A stretch of DNA of 64,000 nucleotides from Neckera pumila. Taxonomy: Eukaryota; Streptophyta; Bryopsida; Hypnales; Neckeraceae. Within the stretch, counting starts at the first letter, position 1. Each line of letters opens with the position of its first letter. The notes beneath the pieces are model-generated. The model ran no database searches. It was given only the letters and a program-made list of their open reading frames with translations, and had not been told where the DNA came from. The stretch is taken from contig OZ018413.1 in assembly GCA_963969595.1 (NCBI GenBank), forward strand, positions 5,112,711-5,176,710, read 5' to 3'. The position numbers were made by a program, and so were the translations under genes. Positions 12,545-23,160 of this stretch are shown in pieces.

Positions 12545-12875
12545 CATTAGATGAGATTTGGGGGTCTTGGAGGGCTCTGAATTCTCCTACTGTCTGCTGC
12601 GTTCCCAGACTGCGGGAACGCAGCAGCAGCAGCTGGCTAACGTGGTTGAGCAATTGCCACGTCATTTTTTGAAAAAAAAAAATTTGCTTAAAAATGATAT
12701 TTTGGTAAATTTTTTTTTTTTTTTTTGCTTAAAATGATATTTTGGTAAATTTTTTTTTTTTTTTTTTTTTGAAAAAAAAAATTTCTGACACACCCGTATC
12801 AGCATTCACTGAATCTGGGCAGATCAGGGAACAGGCTTGAAACGGCCCTCCAAGACCCCCAAATATCATCTAATG
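12545..12875. mobile_element. 331-bp MITE, copy 1, with CATTAGATGA termini
   Basis: The left end CATTAGATGAGATTTGGGGG is matched in inverse by the right end ending CATCTAATG, giving a TIR of roughly 30 bp continuing through GGTCTTGGAGGGC. Inside are a strong hairpin (GCTGCGTTCCC pairing with GGGAACGCAGC) and long A/T homopolymers. A second copy lies inverted at 35126-35437. No coding capacity is seen. The target duplication is unclear, so I do not assign a superfamily. Confidence 0.75.
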
Positions 12876-14227
12876 AGTGAAGAATTTTGACTTTGACTCC
12901 ATCCTCCAAGTTTGTCTTTGAACCCTAGAATGTTGAGGAGCCTAATTGTAGCTTTTGGATGACAAAATAAACTTATTCAAGGATGCAAAATACATCATCC
13001 AATTTTGTTGTTTGGTACAAAAGATTCTCCTTGTCATAACACACAAAAATGGCTTCACGAAGGGCCAAGAATTTGCTAAAAATGAGGAAGTGTGTGCCAT
13101 AGATCACAAAAGATTTCCTTTCACTGTATTTTGGCAATTCCTACTTCTTTCTTCTTGATCAAATTTGAGCCATGAAAATGATATTTTGGAAATTGAGCCC
13201 AATTAATGAAATGACGTTTATTGAATCTATTTTCTACTCCAATTTGAAACTTTTAAAAATTCTTAAAATTGAAAAACATACTACAATTTGAACATTGAAC
13301 CTATTACAATAGAACCTCTCTAAAGTAATCAAGGCCTAGACCGCTGCCAATATTACAATAGATAGGTTTGTTGATTTTGAAAGGTTTGTTGATTTAGAGA
13401 GGGTCTACACATTCAGCAATTTGTAGGCTATTCGAGCACAGCAACACACGAGGTGAAGAGGAAAGCACACAAGAAGTTGCCAAAGTTGATACATCTTGAA
13501 GAAAAGGACTCCATTACGACCAAGAAGCCTGTTCAGAAGCGTATTTTAGCTTTTCTTGGCAAGGTCTAAGTCCAATGCAATTTCTTGGGTGTCTCTCATT
13601 TAATACTACCACTTATTATATTCCCTAAAATGGGACCACCAAGCATTATTATGTTAAAGAGGTTCATTGACTTCCAAAGTATTGACTTAAAGAGGTTCTA
13701 TTGTACCATGGTCTACTGATTTTCCATTTATGGAATGGCACCTAAAATTTGCTTACACCATAACATTCTTCACTATGATTTACACATTTGAAGAAATTTC
13801 CAGATTTCTTGGGCTGATTCTAAAATAGATATGAATTTTCTTCACTTTTTCTTCCAAAAAAATCACAGTAATTTGAAATCATCATCAATAAATCTGAAAG
13901 TTTTATGACTCATAGAGGACATGTGAATTCATCTCTAATCTCTAAAAAATAAAATAAAATAATTATCACTCAAATTTAGTTGCACTACAGAGCACACAAT
14001 GCAAAGGATATGAGGAAGATTACATGGTCCTAGGCTCCGTCCTTCCAGGGTTAAAGTTAAAGAGCTAATCATACAGTCCATTGTATGAGTGCATGCCATC
14101 GAAGGCGGTTTCACTGTAGATATTAAAGAGACAAAGAGGACGGTGCAGAAGTACCAGAGAAATGAATGAATAATAACAAAACTCCGGCCATTTATAGAAA
14201 TAACCAAAATGGACAACATTTTCTGAG
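12876..14227. other. Intergenic DNA between MITE and uS15m 3' end
   Basis: No gene was recognised. Degraded short direct repeats (GGTTTGTTGATTT twice near 13360-13400, and AAAGAGGTTC twice near 13657-13700) are visible. The right part is the 3' flank of the minus-strand ribosomal protein gene. Confidence 0.45.
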
Positions 14228-16295
14228 CTATCGGACTTCGTTTGGTCTGTCCCGAAGTCCTAATCTTGTGATAAGAACACAATATTCATCCCAGTCTGTT
14301 CGTCGCAAATATTTCAACAACTTTTTCCGCTGCTCAATCATACCTTCGAGGCCCTTCCTCGAATGCAAGTCCTGCAGAAAAAACCTCCAATAATTGGAGC
14401 TCAAAAAGAAAAATGTGTTGAATCGATCTAGCATTTTATGAATGTCATGCTCCTTCGTTGACATGGTGTAGCTCATGAAGGTGTCTCCCGGAGTTATGAT
14501 TCCTATTGTACGCTCATCAATGCAGCTACAGATGAAAAAAAGTCCCACAGCAGGAATGGGAGAGATATAGAAAGTTCAGTTATTACCTTCTTGTGACCCT
14601 TCATGTGCTCAGCCATGAACTTGATCTTTGCTGTGAGAAGGGCAACTGCATGAAACACAACCACATTAACATCTGAAGACAAGTTTAAGACAGCACCTGA
14701 AGGTAATAAACCGGTTCTTGATGGAGACCTATTCCCTGGGGAGGCCAAGAATAGGCCATTAGTGGAGAAACTATTACAAACAAGCACAGAATTAAAATCT
14801 AATAATTTGACAATGTATAACAGCAGAAGAATAAATGCCTACCCGTGGTTTACTCACCCTGTAAGCATAACTTATCCAAATAATACATACTTCAGTGCAT
14901 TGGAATACTCTCAAAAAAGGGGACAAGTCTCACGTTAAAGTAGAGAAATTTCATTCTAATGACAGAGACCACTCAAAACAGCCGAAATGATAGGAATGGG
15001 TTCCCGACCGTATCTGATCAACAAGAAGCAATGCAAGTCCACGGTCTGAATGAGAGTCAAAATGTGGATGTGACAGGTCAAGAGCCTCAAGTCCGCAGGG
15101 TCATTCCTATTAAATCCGAGTATTAAACCAAATGCATTCTTCCTTCCCTGGTCGATTGTCCGATACTTGTTATTGTAAAACTTACTTTGCACTTGCGAAG
15201 AACCACAGTCTCCCTCATGAATTCGGTAATCCTCCCTCACTTTCTTCAGCTCTATCTTCTGGCGCTCCATTGATGATAAATGGTCATCAGCGTAATACTG
15301 GCACACACAGGTATTGCTAAGCAGTGGCCCATGGAAAAGCACTCAAGCACTGATACTTAACCCCTGAGGACAGAACATTTCATGGTTTTAAAATGGCCAA
15401 ATTTGATTGTGATAAATGAAATTGAAATAAAGAAAGTTCCCATAGGAACCCCTAAAAAGTGCAAAGAAACATGATCCCAGTGACGATCATTAGTTAAACA
15501 AAACATGATCTACGTGAGAAGTGTCAGGTAGGTCAAATAATACCTTCTCAAGAAGATGCTCCTTGGGAGGCAAGAACATGTAGCCAGGCCCTTGATTCAT
15601 ATCTCCGAGCCTGCTGAGTTGGCCTAGCTTTTGCACTACCCTCACCAACATCCCAACGAAATTCAACAAACATATCAGATCGGTGACGATTCACCAACCA
15701 ACAACAGAAAATTGTACATAACATCACACCACAACATTTAAATTCTTCTTTTGCAAAGAATCTCCAACTGAAACCCTAAAACCCTAAACCCTAAATCCGG
15801 TCAACACTCTTCGCATTGCACACAAGAAGTAGGAGGACGAATCCATACGAGGCGATTCAACAGGTGCGCCGTCCCCCGTCCGCGCCTTTAATCCTCGCAT
15901 GGTGAGCTGCGAAAGGTAGCTGCTGCCACTATCGGGGGCGCTCTCCTCATTAGAAGCTTGTTTCTGAGAGCCAACCACAAGCATAAATAAATAAAAAATT
16001 CTAACCACGATGGACTCTAGAAACAAATTCTCTAAACCTAAGCAGAAACAACAACAAAAACTCTGACACACAACAACCAAACTCTCACCTCCTCGCCCTT
16101 CCTGCCTCGCATTTCCAACAAAATCTTGCTGGCGAAATCCTCCGTTCCATTCGTCGCATCACCATCGACACTCTGTCTAGATAGTAAAGGCTCCAGGGTG
16201 CTCATCCCTCTCGCATTGGCACCACCACTCCCGAGCTCACTGCTACGCTGGAGGAGAGTCCGCAGCAGCAATCGGGACTGGTTTCGATATGCCAT
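14228..16295 (-). CDS. Mitochondrial small-subunit ribosomal protein uS15
   Basis: Six exons join in frame to 242 aa: 16295-16089, 15963-15849, 15635-15544, 15297-15186, 14645-14587, 14371-14228. The C-terminal half carries the uS15 signature in order: REDYRIHEGDCGSSQVQ, IALLTAKIKFMAEHMKGHKK, then DLHSRKGLEGMIEQRKKLLKYLRR and a closing LITRLGLRDRP. uS15 binds small-subunit rRNA early in assembly. The N-terminus MAYRNQSRLLLRTLLQRSS is Arg/Ser/Leu-rich without acids, as in a mitochondrial presequence. A non-conserved linker of more than 100 residues, as in plant nuclear-encoded mitochondrial S15, precedes the domain. Organelle assignment is inference; plastid is less likely. Intron 3 (15298-15543) contains a TTAACCCCTGAGG repeat fragment related to one in kinase intron 16. 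Confidence 0.92.
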
Positions 16296-16560
16296 GGTTA
16301 CGAAATTCGAATGCGAGGAGGACTTCCTCGAATCTCAAACACCGTCGTGTGACAAAAATTGGCAGCTATCCTGCGCAATGACCATCTATCCGAATTCTTG
16401 CGAAAAAACTAAAACCCATGTCAATGGTGAGAATGACGATCCGTGAGGAGAACCCTAGTGACCGTGAGAGATTTCTCATTCCTGTATGGATCTCTCCCGT
16501 CGGCGGCCGTCCGCGGCCGTCGACGGCGGCACGGCACGGCACGGCAGGGCCCTGAGTAGA
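16296..16560 (-). promoter_or_regulatory. Promoter and leader of the uS15m gene with GGCAC repeats
   Basis: This GC-richer stretch upstream of the start contains four tandem CGGCA/GGCAC units (about 16528-16548) next to a CCGCGGCCGTCGACGGCGG cluster. It stands out against the AT-rich flanks and is the likely 5' leader or core promoter. No defined TATA box is obvious. Confidence 0.4.
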
Positions 16561-16841
16561 CGTAATCAGTGGTTGCACTTAAATTTATCGAATTGCGATT
16601 TCGAGCTCCATTTGCTAATTTTTAAACCAAATGATATCGATGGATTTATCTGTTGTAAAGTTATTGAAAATGAAATATTTAACCCATAAATGCCGCCGCG
16701 ACCATTTTTGGTTGATGGGTGATATAGAATCCCTCTATGTAGGACAAACTAGTGCAACTATTCATCCTCATAATTTTTTGTGAAAAGGAGAGGTCTTGTA
16801 CAATAGTTTGACTTCCAATGAGTACTTTTGGATATTTTTAA

Positions 16842-17743
16842 CTCCTAAATACCAAGGCATTTCTGGCTCCAAAACCACTGATAATTGTTATGCTTGCTGC
16901 GATCATCCAAGAAACCAAAAATATATACATTTTTTTAAATCTAACCATACGATCTTGTACTTTGCTTGTCTCAGATCATGTGGTAAGAATTTCATGAAGT
17001 TTGACAATACGGAAGGTATTAGCATTTGAAGTTGGAAAAATAAATTTGTTTGAATGCTAGCTTGCAATTTTAGATGACTTTGACTGCCATTTGTGGATTT
17101 TTCTTTTCACTACAAAACATGATTTTGTAATTTCTTTGTTAAACATTTGAGTTTAGAGTTGGGGGAAAAGAATTTAGAATATCAAAACTTGAACTTCATT
17201 CATTAAAAAATTGTTAAGTAGAAATAAGTCTGAAATTGAATAAAATACTAAATTGTTAATATCTCTAAGATGGATTTGAAACATCATAATCCCAATGGTG
17301 AGATTATTCTAGCATACAAACTTCACCCGGTCAATAAAAAAATTTGAATTTTTTTTTAAATGGCCTTCAAAAATGAATTATATAAGTTATTTTTTGAGAA
17401 AAATGCTTAGACTGCCCAAAAAATGAGATTATCCATAACTTTCTCATTTATTGTCCAAATAGAATGAATCAAAGCTTCAAATATAGACAAAAACACAATC
17501 TCTTAGAAAAAACCTTACAATTTTAAAAATTCATTTTTTGTGTTTCTTTGGTTTTTCCTAGCAAATTGCATAAGTTTTCTTCCTAGGCACCGACTGAAAT
17601 AAAAATTACATTTTTAGAAAGCTAATGTAATTCCCTATCTTCAAAAAAAAATTCAAAAAATCGAGGTCAAAATTTGAGGTCACATGAGCCTACCCAAAAT
17701 TCCAGGTGTCTCCTGAAAAAACTTTCAATTGGTCTTGTAGGGG
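16842..17743. mobile_element. Family A TTAA element, copy A6
   Basis: Flanked by TTAA on both sides (16838-16841 and 17744-17747). It starts CTCCTAAATACCAAGG and ends TTGTAGGGG, mutated forms of the family termini. Internal landmarks shared with other copies are CTGCAATTTGCT-like tracts, TTAAGTAGAAATAAG, ATCCCAATGGTGAGATT, and a TAACTTTTGTTCCTGGGCACC-related block near the right end. No transposase is encoded. Confidence 0.75.
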
Positions 17744-18345
17744 TTAAATTAATCATTTACAAAATGCCAAAGGGATATTTTCCACAGTCACTAATACGTC
17801 CTTTCAAGTTCAAGATTTTGATACACCTCCTTATTCAAAGTACAATAACTACACTAAATGTTTTTAAATATGCACTTGAGCATATATGGCTCTTACAATT
17901 AACCTTTAAAGAACCAAAGTCTTCTTTCTGCCAAAAACACTCAAAATTGCCATTTCTATAGCAAGAAGTGAGAAAATTTGAAAATTGTTCTTTTACACAT
18001 CTAACTATAGGATCTTACACCTAACTAGTAGAAGAATGTGTAGAAAAAATTCTATAATTTTTGACTGCACAGATTGCAAGATATCTGCATTTAAAGTAAA
18101 AAAAAACTAGTTTTTCAGTACATTGCGGGACTAGATTATTGGACTTTGAACCTTCTTTATGTAATTTTTTTGCACTATAAAGTTTTGAGCTTTAAATCTT
18201 TATGGTGGAGAATTCAATTGAGAGTCTAGGAAAAAAAATTCAAAAAAAATTAATTTTTATACTTCAAAGAATTGTTAAGTAGAAGTAGGTACAAGATAGA
18301 AGGAAAATCTAAATTATTAATATCTCTAAAATGGAATGAAAATGC

Positions 18346-19435
18346 GGATGAATGCAAGAAACACTTGTACTATTTGTTGCGTTCTGTCACACCTTAGTTT
18401 TTGAGTTTTGTTTTGGCCATAACTTTTGTGATTTAGCTCCAAATGACTCAAAATTTATAGGCAAGCTACTCATAACCATTATACAGCTCGCCTAATTTTT
18501 TGGTAATTTTCAAAATAACTTACTATTTTTAAACAGCCCCGATAATTTCTCACAATGGATGATTTAGGGTTTTTTTGCACCCCTTTAGTCCAAAAAAACG
18601 AATTTTGAGCTGAAATTTGGAGAGAATGGTCTTCTAGTAGACTTATAGTTACAGTCCAAAGTATTTTTAAAAACACTTATTTTTATATGTTGTACAAGTC
18701 TACAAAGGGAGCTCCTTTATGCATTTTTTCCAATGGTATGAAACTTTATTTTGGTGTGTTTTTTGGCCAAAACCTATCACCAAAAAGTTTTCTAAAATGG
18801 AAAATTTTTAAATTTTTTTTAAGAAAAAAATCCTATTTTTTACAAATTAAAATTTCAAAAGTGTTATTTTCTTCACCGGAATTTTTGACATAGAATTCAC
18901 CCTAAATCCGGTGAAGAGAATACCACTTTTGACACTTTAATTTGTAAAAAATAGGATTCTTTTTAACAAAAAAATTAAAAATTGTCCATTTTAGAAAACT
19001 TTTGGGTGATGGATTTTGAACAAAAAACGCACCAAAATAATGTTTCGTACCTTTGAAAAAAATGCAAAAAGGAGCTCTCTTTGTGGACTTGTGTACTACA
19101 TAAAAATAAGTGTTTTTAAAAATTCTTTGGACTGTAGCTATAAGTCTACCAGAAGACCATTTTCTCCAAGTTTCAGCTCCAAATTCGGCCTTTTTGGGTT
19201 AAAAAAAAGTGCAAAAAATTGCTAAATTTTCCATTGTGAGAAATTATTGGGGCTGTTTAAAAATAGTAAATTATTTTTGAAAATTACCAAAAAATTAGGC
19301 AAGGTGTATAATGGTTATGAGTAACTTTCCTGTAAATTTTGAGTCATTTGGAGCTAAAACACAAAAGTTATGGCCACAAAAAAAATCAAAAACTAGGGTG
19401 TGACAAAACACTTTAAGTGTTTCTTGCATTCACCC
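18346..19435. mobile_element. 1.09-kb near-perfect palindromic fold-back element
   Basis: Two arms of about 530 bp are reverse complements with scattered mismatches around a centre near 18890. Ends are GGATGAATGCAAGAAACAC and its inverse with GGGTG. It is flanked by ATGC (18342-18345 and 19436-19439). The family A element it interrupts has a single ATGC at this place in other copies, confirming a 4-bp duplication. The short open frames in the arms are not protein-like. The superfamily is undetermined; a 4-bp duplication excludes standard Mutator (9 bp) and hAT (8 bp). Confidence 0.8.
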
Positions 19436-19466
19436 ATGCACAAATTCCAATGGTGAGATTGTTTAA

Positions 19467-20356
19467 CCCCTAAAGTCCCAAGGCCATTTTTCTGTCATAA
19501 ACCACTCAAAATTGCCATTTTGGCTGCGTTCACCCAAGAACACACAAAAAAAACACTTTTCTAGAATCTAACCACAAGATCTTGTACTTCACTTGTCAAA
19601 GATCCAGTGGTAAGAATTTCATGAAGTTTGACCGTATAGATTGGAAGATATTAGCATTCAAAGTTGAAAAATAAAGTTTTTATGAACACTGCAATTTCAA
19701 ATGACTTTAACCTCCATTTGTGGAAATTTTTTGCACTACAGGCTTTGAATTTAAATTTTTTTATGTTGAAGATGTAAGTTGAAAGTCTAAAATAAAAATT
19801 TCAAAAAAAAAACTTGATTTTCATTCTTAAAAAATTGTTAAGTAGAAATAAGTCCAAGATTGAAGAAAAAAAAAATAGTTAATAACTTTTAGATGGAATT
19901 GAAATACAATAATCCCAATGGTGAGATTGTTTTAGCAAGCAAACACAACATTCTCAAGAAAAAAATGTAAAAAATTGTAAAAATTACATTTAGAAATGAA
20001 TCCTACAAGTTATTTTTTGACTAAGATGCTTAGATTGCCCCCAAAACAAGATTGTCTATAATTTGCTCATTATTAGTCCAAGTAAAATGAATCAAAGCTT
20101 CACATGTAGACAAAAATAAAACTTATTTTGACTTTTTGCAAAAAAATTTGTGCTACCCGTTGAGTTTAGTTTGAGGCTTTTTGTGGTATAACTTTTTCTT
20201 CTGGGCACCAATTGAAATAAAAAATTACATTGCCACGAAGCTAATCAGTTTTTCAATCTTATAGAAAAGTTTCAAAAAGTTTCATTAAAAATTAAGCCCT
20301 TAGGTACATGCCCAAAATCTGATTTGTCCCCTAAGGGGAGAATGGGACTTTAGGGG
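19467..20356. mobile_element. Family A TTAA element, copy A4 (nested)
   Basis: An 890-bp copy bounded by TTAA at 19463-19466 and 20357-20360, with ends CCCCTAAAGTCCCAAGG and GGGACTTTAGGGG. It is inserted in an older copy at a point where other copies read GATTGTTCTAGC or GATTGTTTTAGC. It is non-coding. Confidence 0.82.
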
Positions 20357-20962
20357 TTAAGTAAGCAAATTAAACCATGTGGAATTTGTTTTTTTGAAAA
20401 ACTATAAAAATTGCATTTAGAAATGAATCCTTCAAGTTATTTTTTCAAAAAGATGCTCTAATTGCCCGAAAAACAAGATTGTCCATAATTTTCTCATAAC
20501 AAATTCAAATGGAATGAATCAAAGCTTTTCATGAGGGAAAAAAAAATTTTAATTCAAATTTTAGAATTTTTTTTTGTTGCCCCCTCTCCCCCCTTCCTTT
20601 TCCAAGTCCCGAGCTGTTTGGAGGCATAACTTTTGTTCCCAATCACCGATTGAAAAAAAATTATATTTCTCATGAAGCTAATTAATTTTTCTATCTTCAA
20701 AAAAAGTTTCAAAAAATTAGGACAAGATTTTAGCCCATAGGTACCTGCCCAAAATTCCCATTTGTCCTCCAAAAGGACAATGGCCCTTTTAGGGGTTAAA
20801 CTTTCATCTTTTGTAGTTCTCTTTGGCAATTGAAAAAAAGGTTTTAATTTTCTTAGCATGTATTTTCAAACCATCAAATTAACAAATTATGAATGTTTAA
20901 AGTGCTGATTATGGGTATATCCAAAATTGACTTTAGCTTCTTATATTTCAATGGTATACATT

Positions 20963-21229
20963 CACTATAAGAAACCCCCGTTTTTAATGATGAGTCCTAA
21001 TTTTTTATGACGGATTTTAGGTGATGTCAATGTTGACAACCCCAAATCTTTATGTCAATAAAAATATTAAGTGTAACATCAATGTTGATATAAAAACATT
21101 GGATTGTCAATATTGATGTTACATTGTACATTTTTGTCATAAAAATATTGGATTGTCAACATTAACATCACCTAAAAACCGTCATAAAAAATTAGGGCTC
21201 GTCACCTAAAACGGGGGTTTCTTTTAGTT
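20963..21229. mobile_element. CACTA-type MITE with ATT target duplication
   Basis: Starts CACTATAAGAAACCCCCG and ends CGGGGGTTTCTTTTAGTT, an inverse match with the last base changed. Flanked by ATT on both sides (20960-20962 and 21230-21232), the 3-bp duplication expected of CACTA elements. The interior is a degenerate palindrome with repeated AACATTGATGTTA-like motifs. It is 267 bp and non-coding. Confidence 0.8.
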
Positions 21230-21277
21230 ATTTTAAGCAATAATCTATAGGGGCTAGTTTTGCAACACTACTCCAAG

Positions 21278-21723
21278 TAAGGTAAGGCAGCCCATTGTGG
21301 TCAAATGACCCATGGGGGACACACGATGACCCCATTGTGGTTTTTCTGACCACAATCAACATCTCACCTAACTTCATTGGAGTAATTAGTGACCCTATTA
21401 GGAACATGCAGTAATTTCAGTGTAAGTCATTGTAGGAAGTGACTTTTTATGGCCATCCACATATAAAAAAAAATTGTCTCCTTTAGAAGAGGTAGGTGAG
21501 CATTATGGATACACTTGCAGTTGGTTTTGGGGTAGTCTGTCGACTTCTTTGGGCTGAACACTTGAGAAATTCATAGCTAATTCATACTCTGTCTGAAAAT
21601 TATGATTTCAATTGCCTTCACAAATTCTCATACTTGTCTTCACATGGTAAAAAAACTGAAAAACTTTGGTGATGGGATGATGGAAGACTCCTAATTCTGA
21701 CCATAATGGGCTGCTTTACCTTA
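21278..21723. mobile_element. 446-bp MITE with TAAGGTAAGGCAGCCC ends
   Basis: The left terminus TAAGGTAAGGCAGCCCATTG continuing to TGGTCA is matched by the inverse of the right terminus (TAAGGTAAAGCAGCCCATTA), a TIR of 26 bp with two differences. Part of its interior (ATTATGGATACACTT and ATTCATACT(C/T)TGTC(T/A)GAAAATTAT) is also found at 27949-28060, so a fragment of the family lies upstream of the plastid-protein gene. Confidence 0.72.
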
Positions 21724-22184
21724 GGCATGGTCACCTTTTTGAGGTTACATCTAGCAATGAAAAGTGCATAACAAACATGATATTCAAGAGGTACCAAACA
21801 ATTTTTTATTTTATTTTTTGGAGCTCATTCATTGATCAAATCATATAAATGACACCTTTTTTAAAGCTATAAACTCTAGAATACTAAAATCCAATACCCA
21901 TATTCTTATCTTCATAATTGAGATTATGATAACCAATTTACTCTTAAATGCCTAAGGGGGTTGGGAGAAAATTACAATGTGTTGCAAAATATAGCTTCTT
22001 CAACCTTTTTGATGTTTCTATTAAATAAAAGAAATTAAGCATCAAAATAAAAGATTATCCTTGTAATCAAAGTTAAAAAAAAATTATAGATTTAATTAAA
22101 AAAAATTTAAAAAATTTCATTTTAAAAATATCATTTCTATTAATAGCATCTAAATTTTATTGATTGATAAATTTTTATTTTCAA

Positions 22185-22686
22185 CTAGCGGTTGGCACTT
22201 GCTATGCTATGCATTCATCATTAGAATTTTATTAGAATTTTTATGTATTAGATAAAATACACAACAAAAATTTCAATAAATCTTCAAATAAAAATTACTA
22301 ATATCTTTGTATAATTTTATTTATAAGTAAGCATATATTGAAATGTACAATAGAAATTCATTGAACGATGAATGAAATATATGCAATGGTGAATAGTAAA
22401 AGATACACATTTATTGAGATTACATCTAAAAGTTGACTCAGTTGTTACAAACAATGGCAACCCAAAAACTTTTAAACTTGAAAATATTATTTTTATGAAT
22501 GAATGGTTGAAAACATTTTTACAAAATATTAAAATTAATTATTTCAAAGACTTATTGAAATCATTATCATGCATTCTATTCAAATATATCAAAATTTTAC
22601 TAATATCTGATAAGCAAGCATGAGCCCCTATTATTAATGGTAGCATTTGTGATATTACAGAGGGAGTTATGATTTTAGTAGTATGA
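22185..22686 (-). mobile_element. Helitron-like element, long unit
   Basis: Read on the minus strand it begins TCATACTACTAAAATCATAA at 22686 and ends GCAAGTGCCAACCGCTAG at 22185, followed by T. A TC start, a CTAG end and a GC-richer near-palindrome (GCATAGCATAGCAAGTGC) just before the end are Helitron hallmarks. It is 502 bp, non-coding, and joined directly to a second unit at 22687. Confidence 0.68.
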
Positions 22687-22943
22687 CTAGCAATTGGTGC
22701 TTCCTTATTCTTTAATATTGCATTTTAAAAAGACATGGAATTTATCTATAGTTTTGTTGTCTGAAAAGTTTTTTTAATTTTTTTTTAGAAGTATCCATTT
22801 GATTTTCAAATATTTCACGAAAAGAATACATAATATATAGTAGAAAGTATCCTATGGCTATTACAAAAGCAATTGAATTTCTATAGTATTATTCAAAATT
22901 GAATTGTGATATTATAGAGGTCGTTGTGATTTTAGTAGTATGA
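22687..22943 (-). mobile_element. Helitron-like element, short unit, head-to-tail with the long unit
   Basis: On the minus strand it begins TCATACTACTAAAATCACAA at 22943, preceded by A, and ends CACCAATTGCTAG at 22687, abutting the TC of the next unit. The pair is therefore inserted between A and T as a single block. The same short unit occurs at 43618-43886. It is 257 bp and non-coding. Confidence 0.66.
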
Positions 22944-23160
22944 TGATAGTATGATGATTGATATACACTAGTACCGGGCTCGACCACGGGTTACTCGCAG
23001 GTGACCCGGCCATTGGCGCAGGTGACCCGCGCTTGTTCCGAACCCCCGTCGTCTGAAACTTACACAAACTCGCATCCTTCGCTTCCGACTTGCTGTCTCC
23101 ATTTTCCCGTCGTCGCCTTCGCACCTGCGCACTCACCTCGATCTCACGGCACGCTTCATC
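22944..23160 (+). promoter_or_regulatory. RPN5 promoter and leader
   Basis: A GC-rich block follows the Helitron-like repeat immediately. It contains GCAGGTGACCCG twice (around 22996 and 23019) and a nearby CGGGTTACTCGC. Repeated sites this close to the coding start are candidates for a transcription-factor binding module. The Helitron end lies only about 218 bp from the ATG. Confidence 0.45.

Larger units (their letters stand above)
17903..20795. mobile_element. Older family A element (A5) split by two later insertions
   Basis: The left end follows TTAA at 17899-17902 and the right end precedes TTAA at 20796-20799. Its body lies in three pieces, 17903-18345, 19436-19466 and 20357-20795. The gaps hold a palindromic element (18346-19435) and a complete younger family A copy (19467-20356). 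The joined pieces are collinear with intact copies. At both breaks the flanks show one target duplication (ATGC and TTAA), so the order of insertions can be read directly. Confidence 0.8.

Noticed and set aside
15780..15797. AAACCCTAAA repeats resembling plant telomere sequence
   Set aside because: Only about three units; short telo-box motifs are common in plant genes and this lies in uS15m intron 2.
18687..19225. Open frames in the AT-rich block
   Set aside because: They lie in the two arms of the palindrome and are Lys/Phe-rich low-complexity translations, not proteins.
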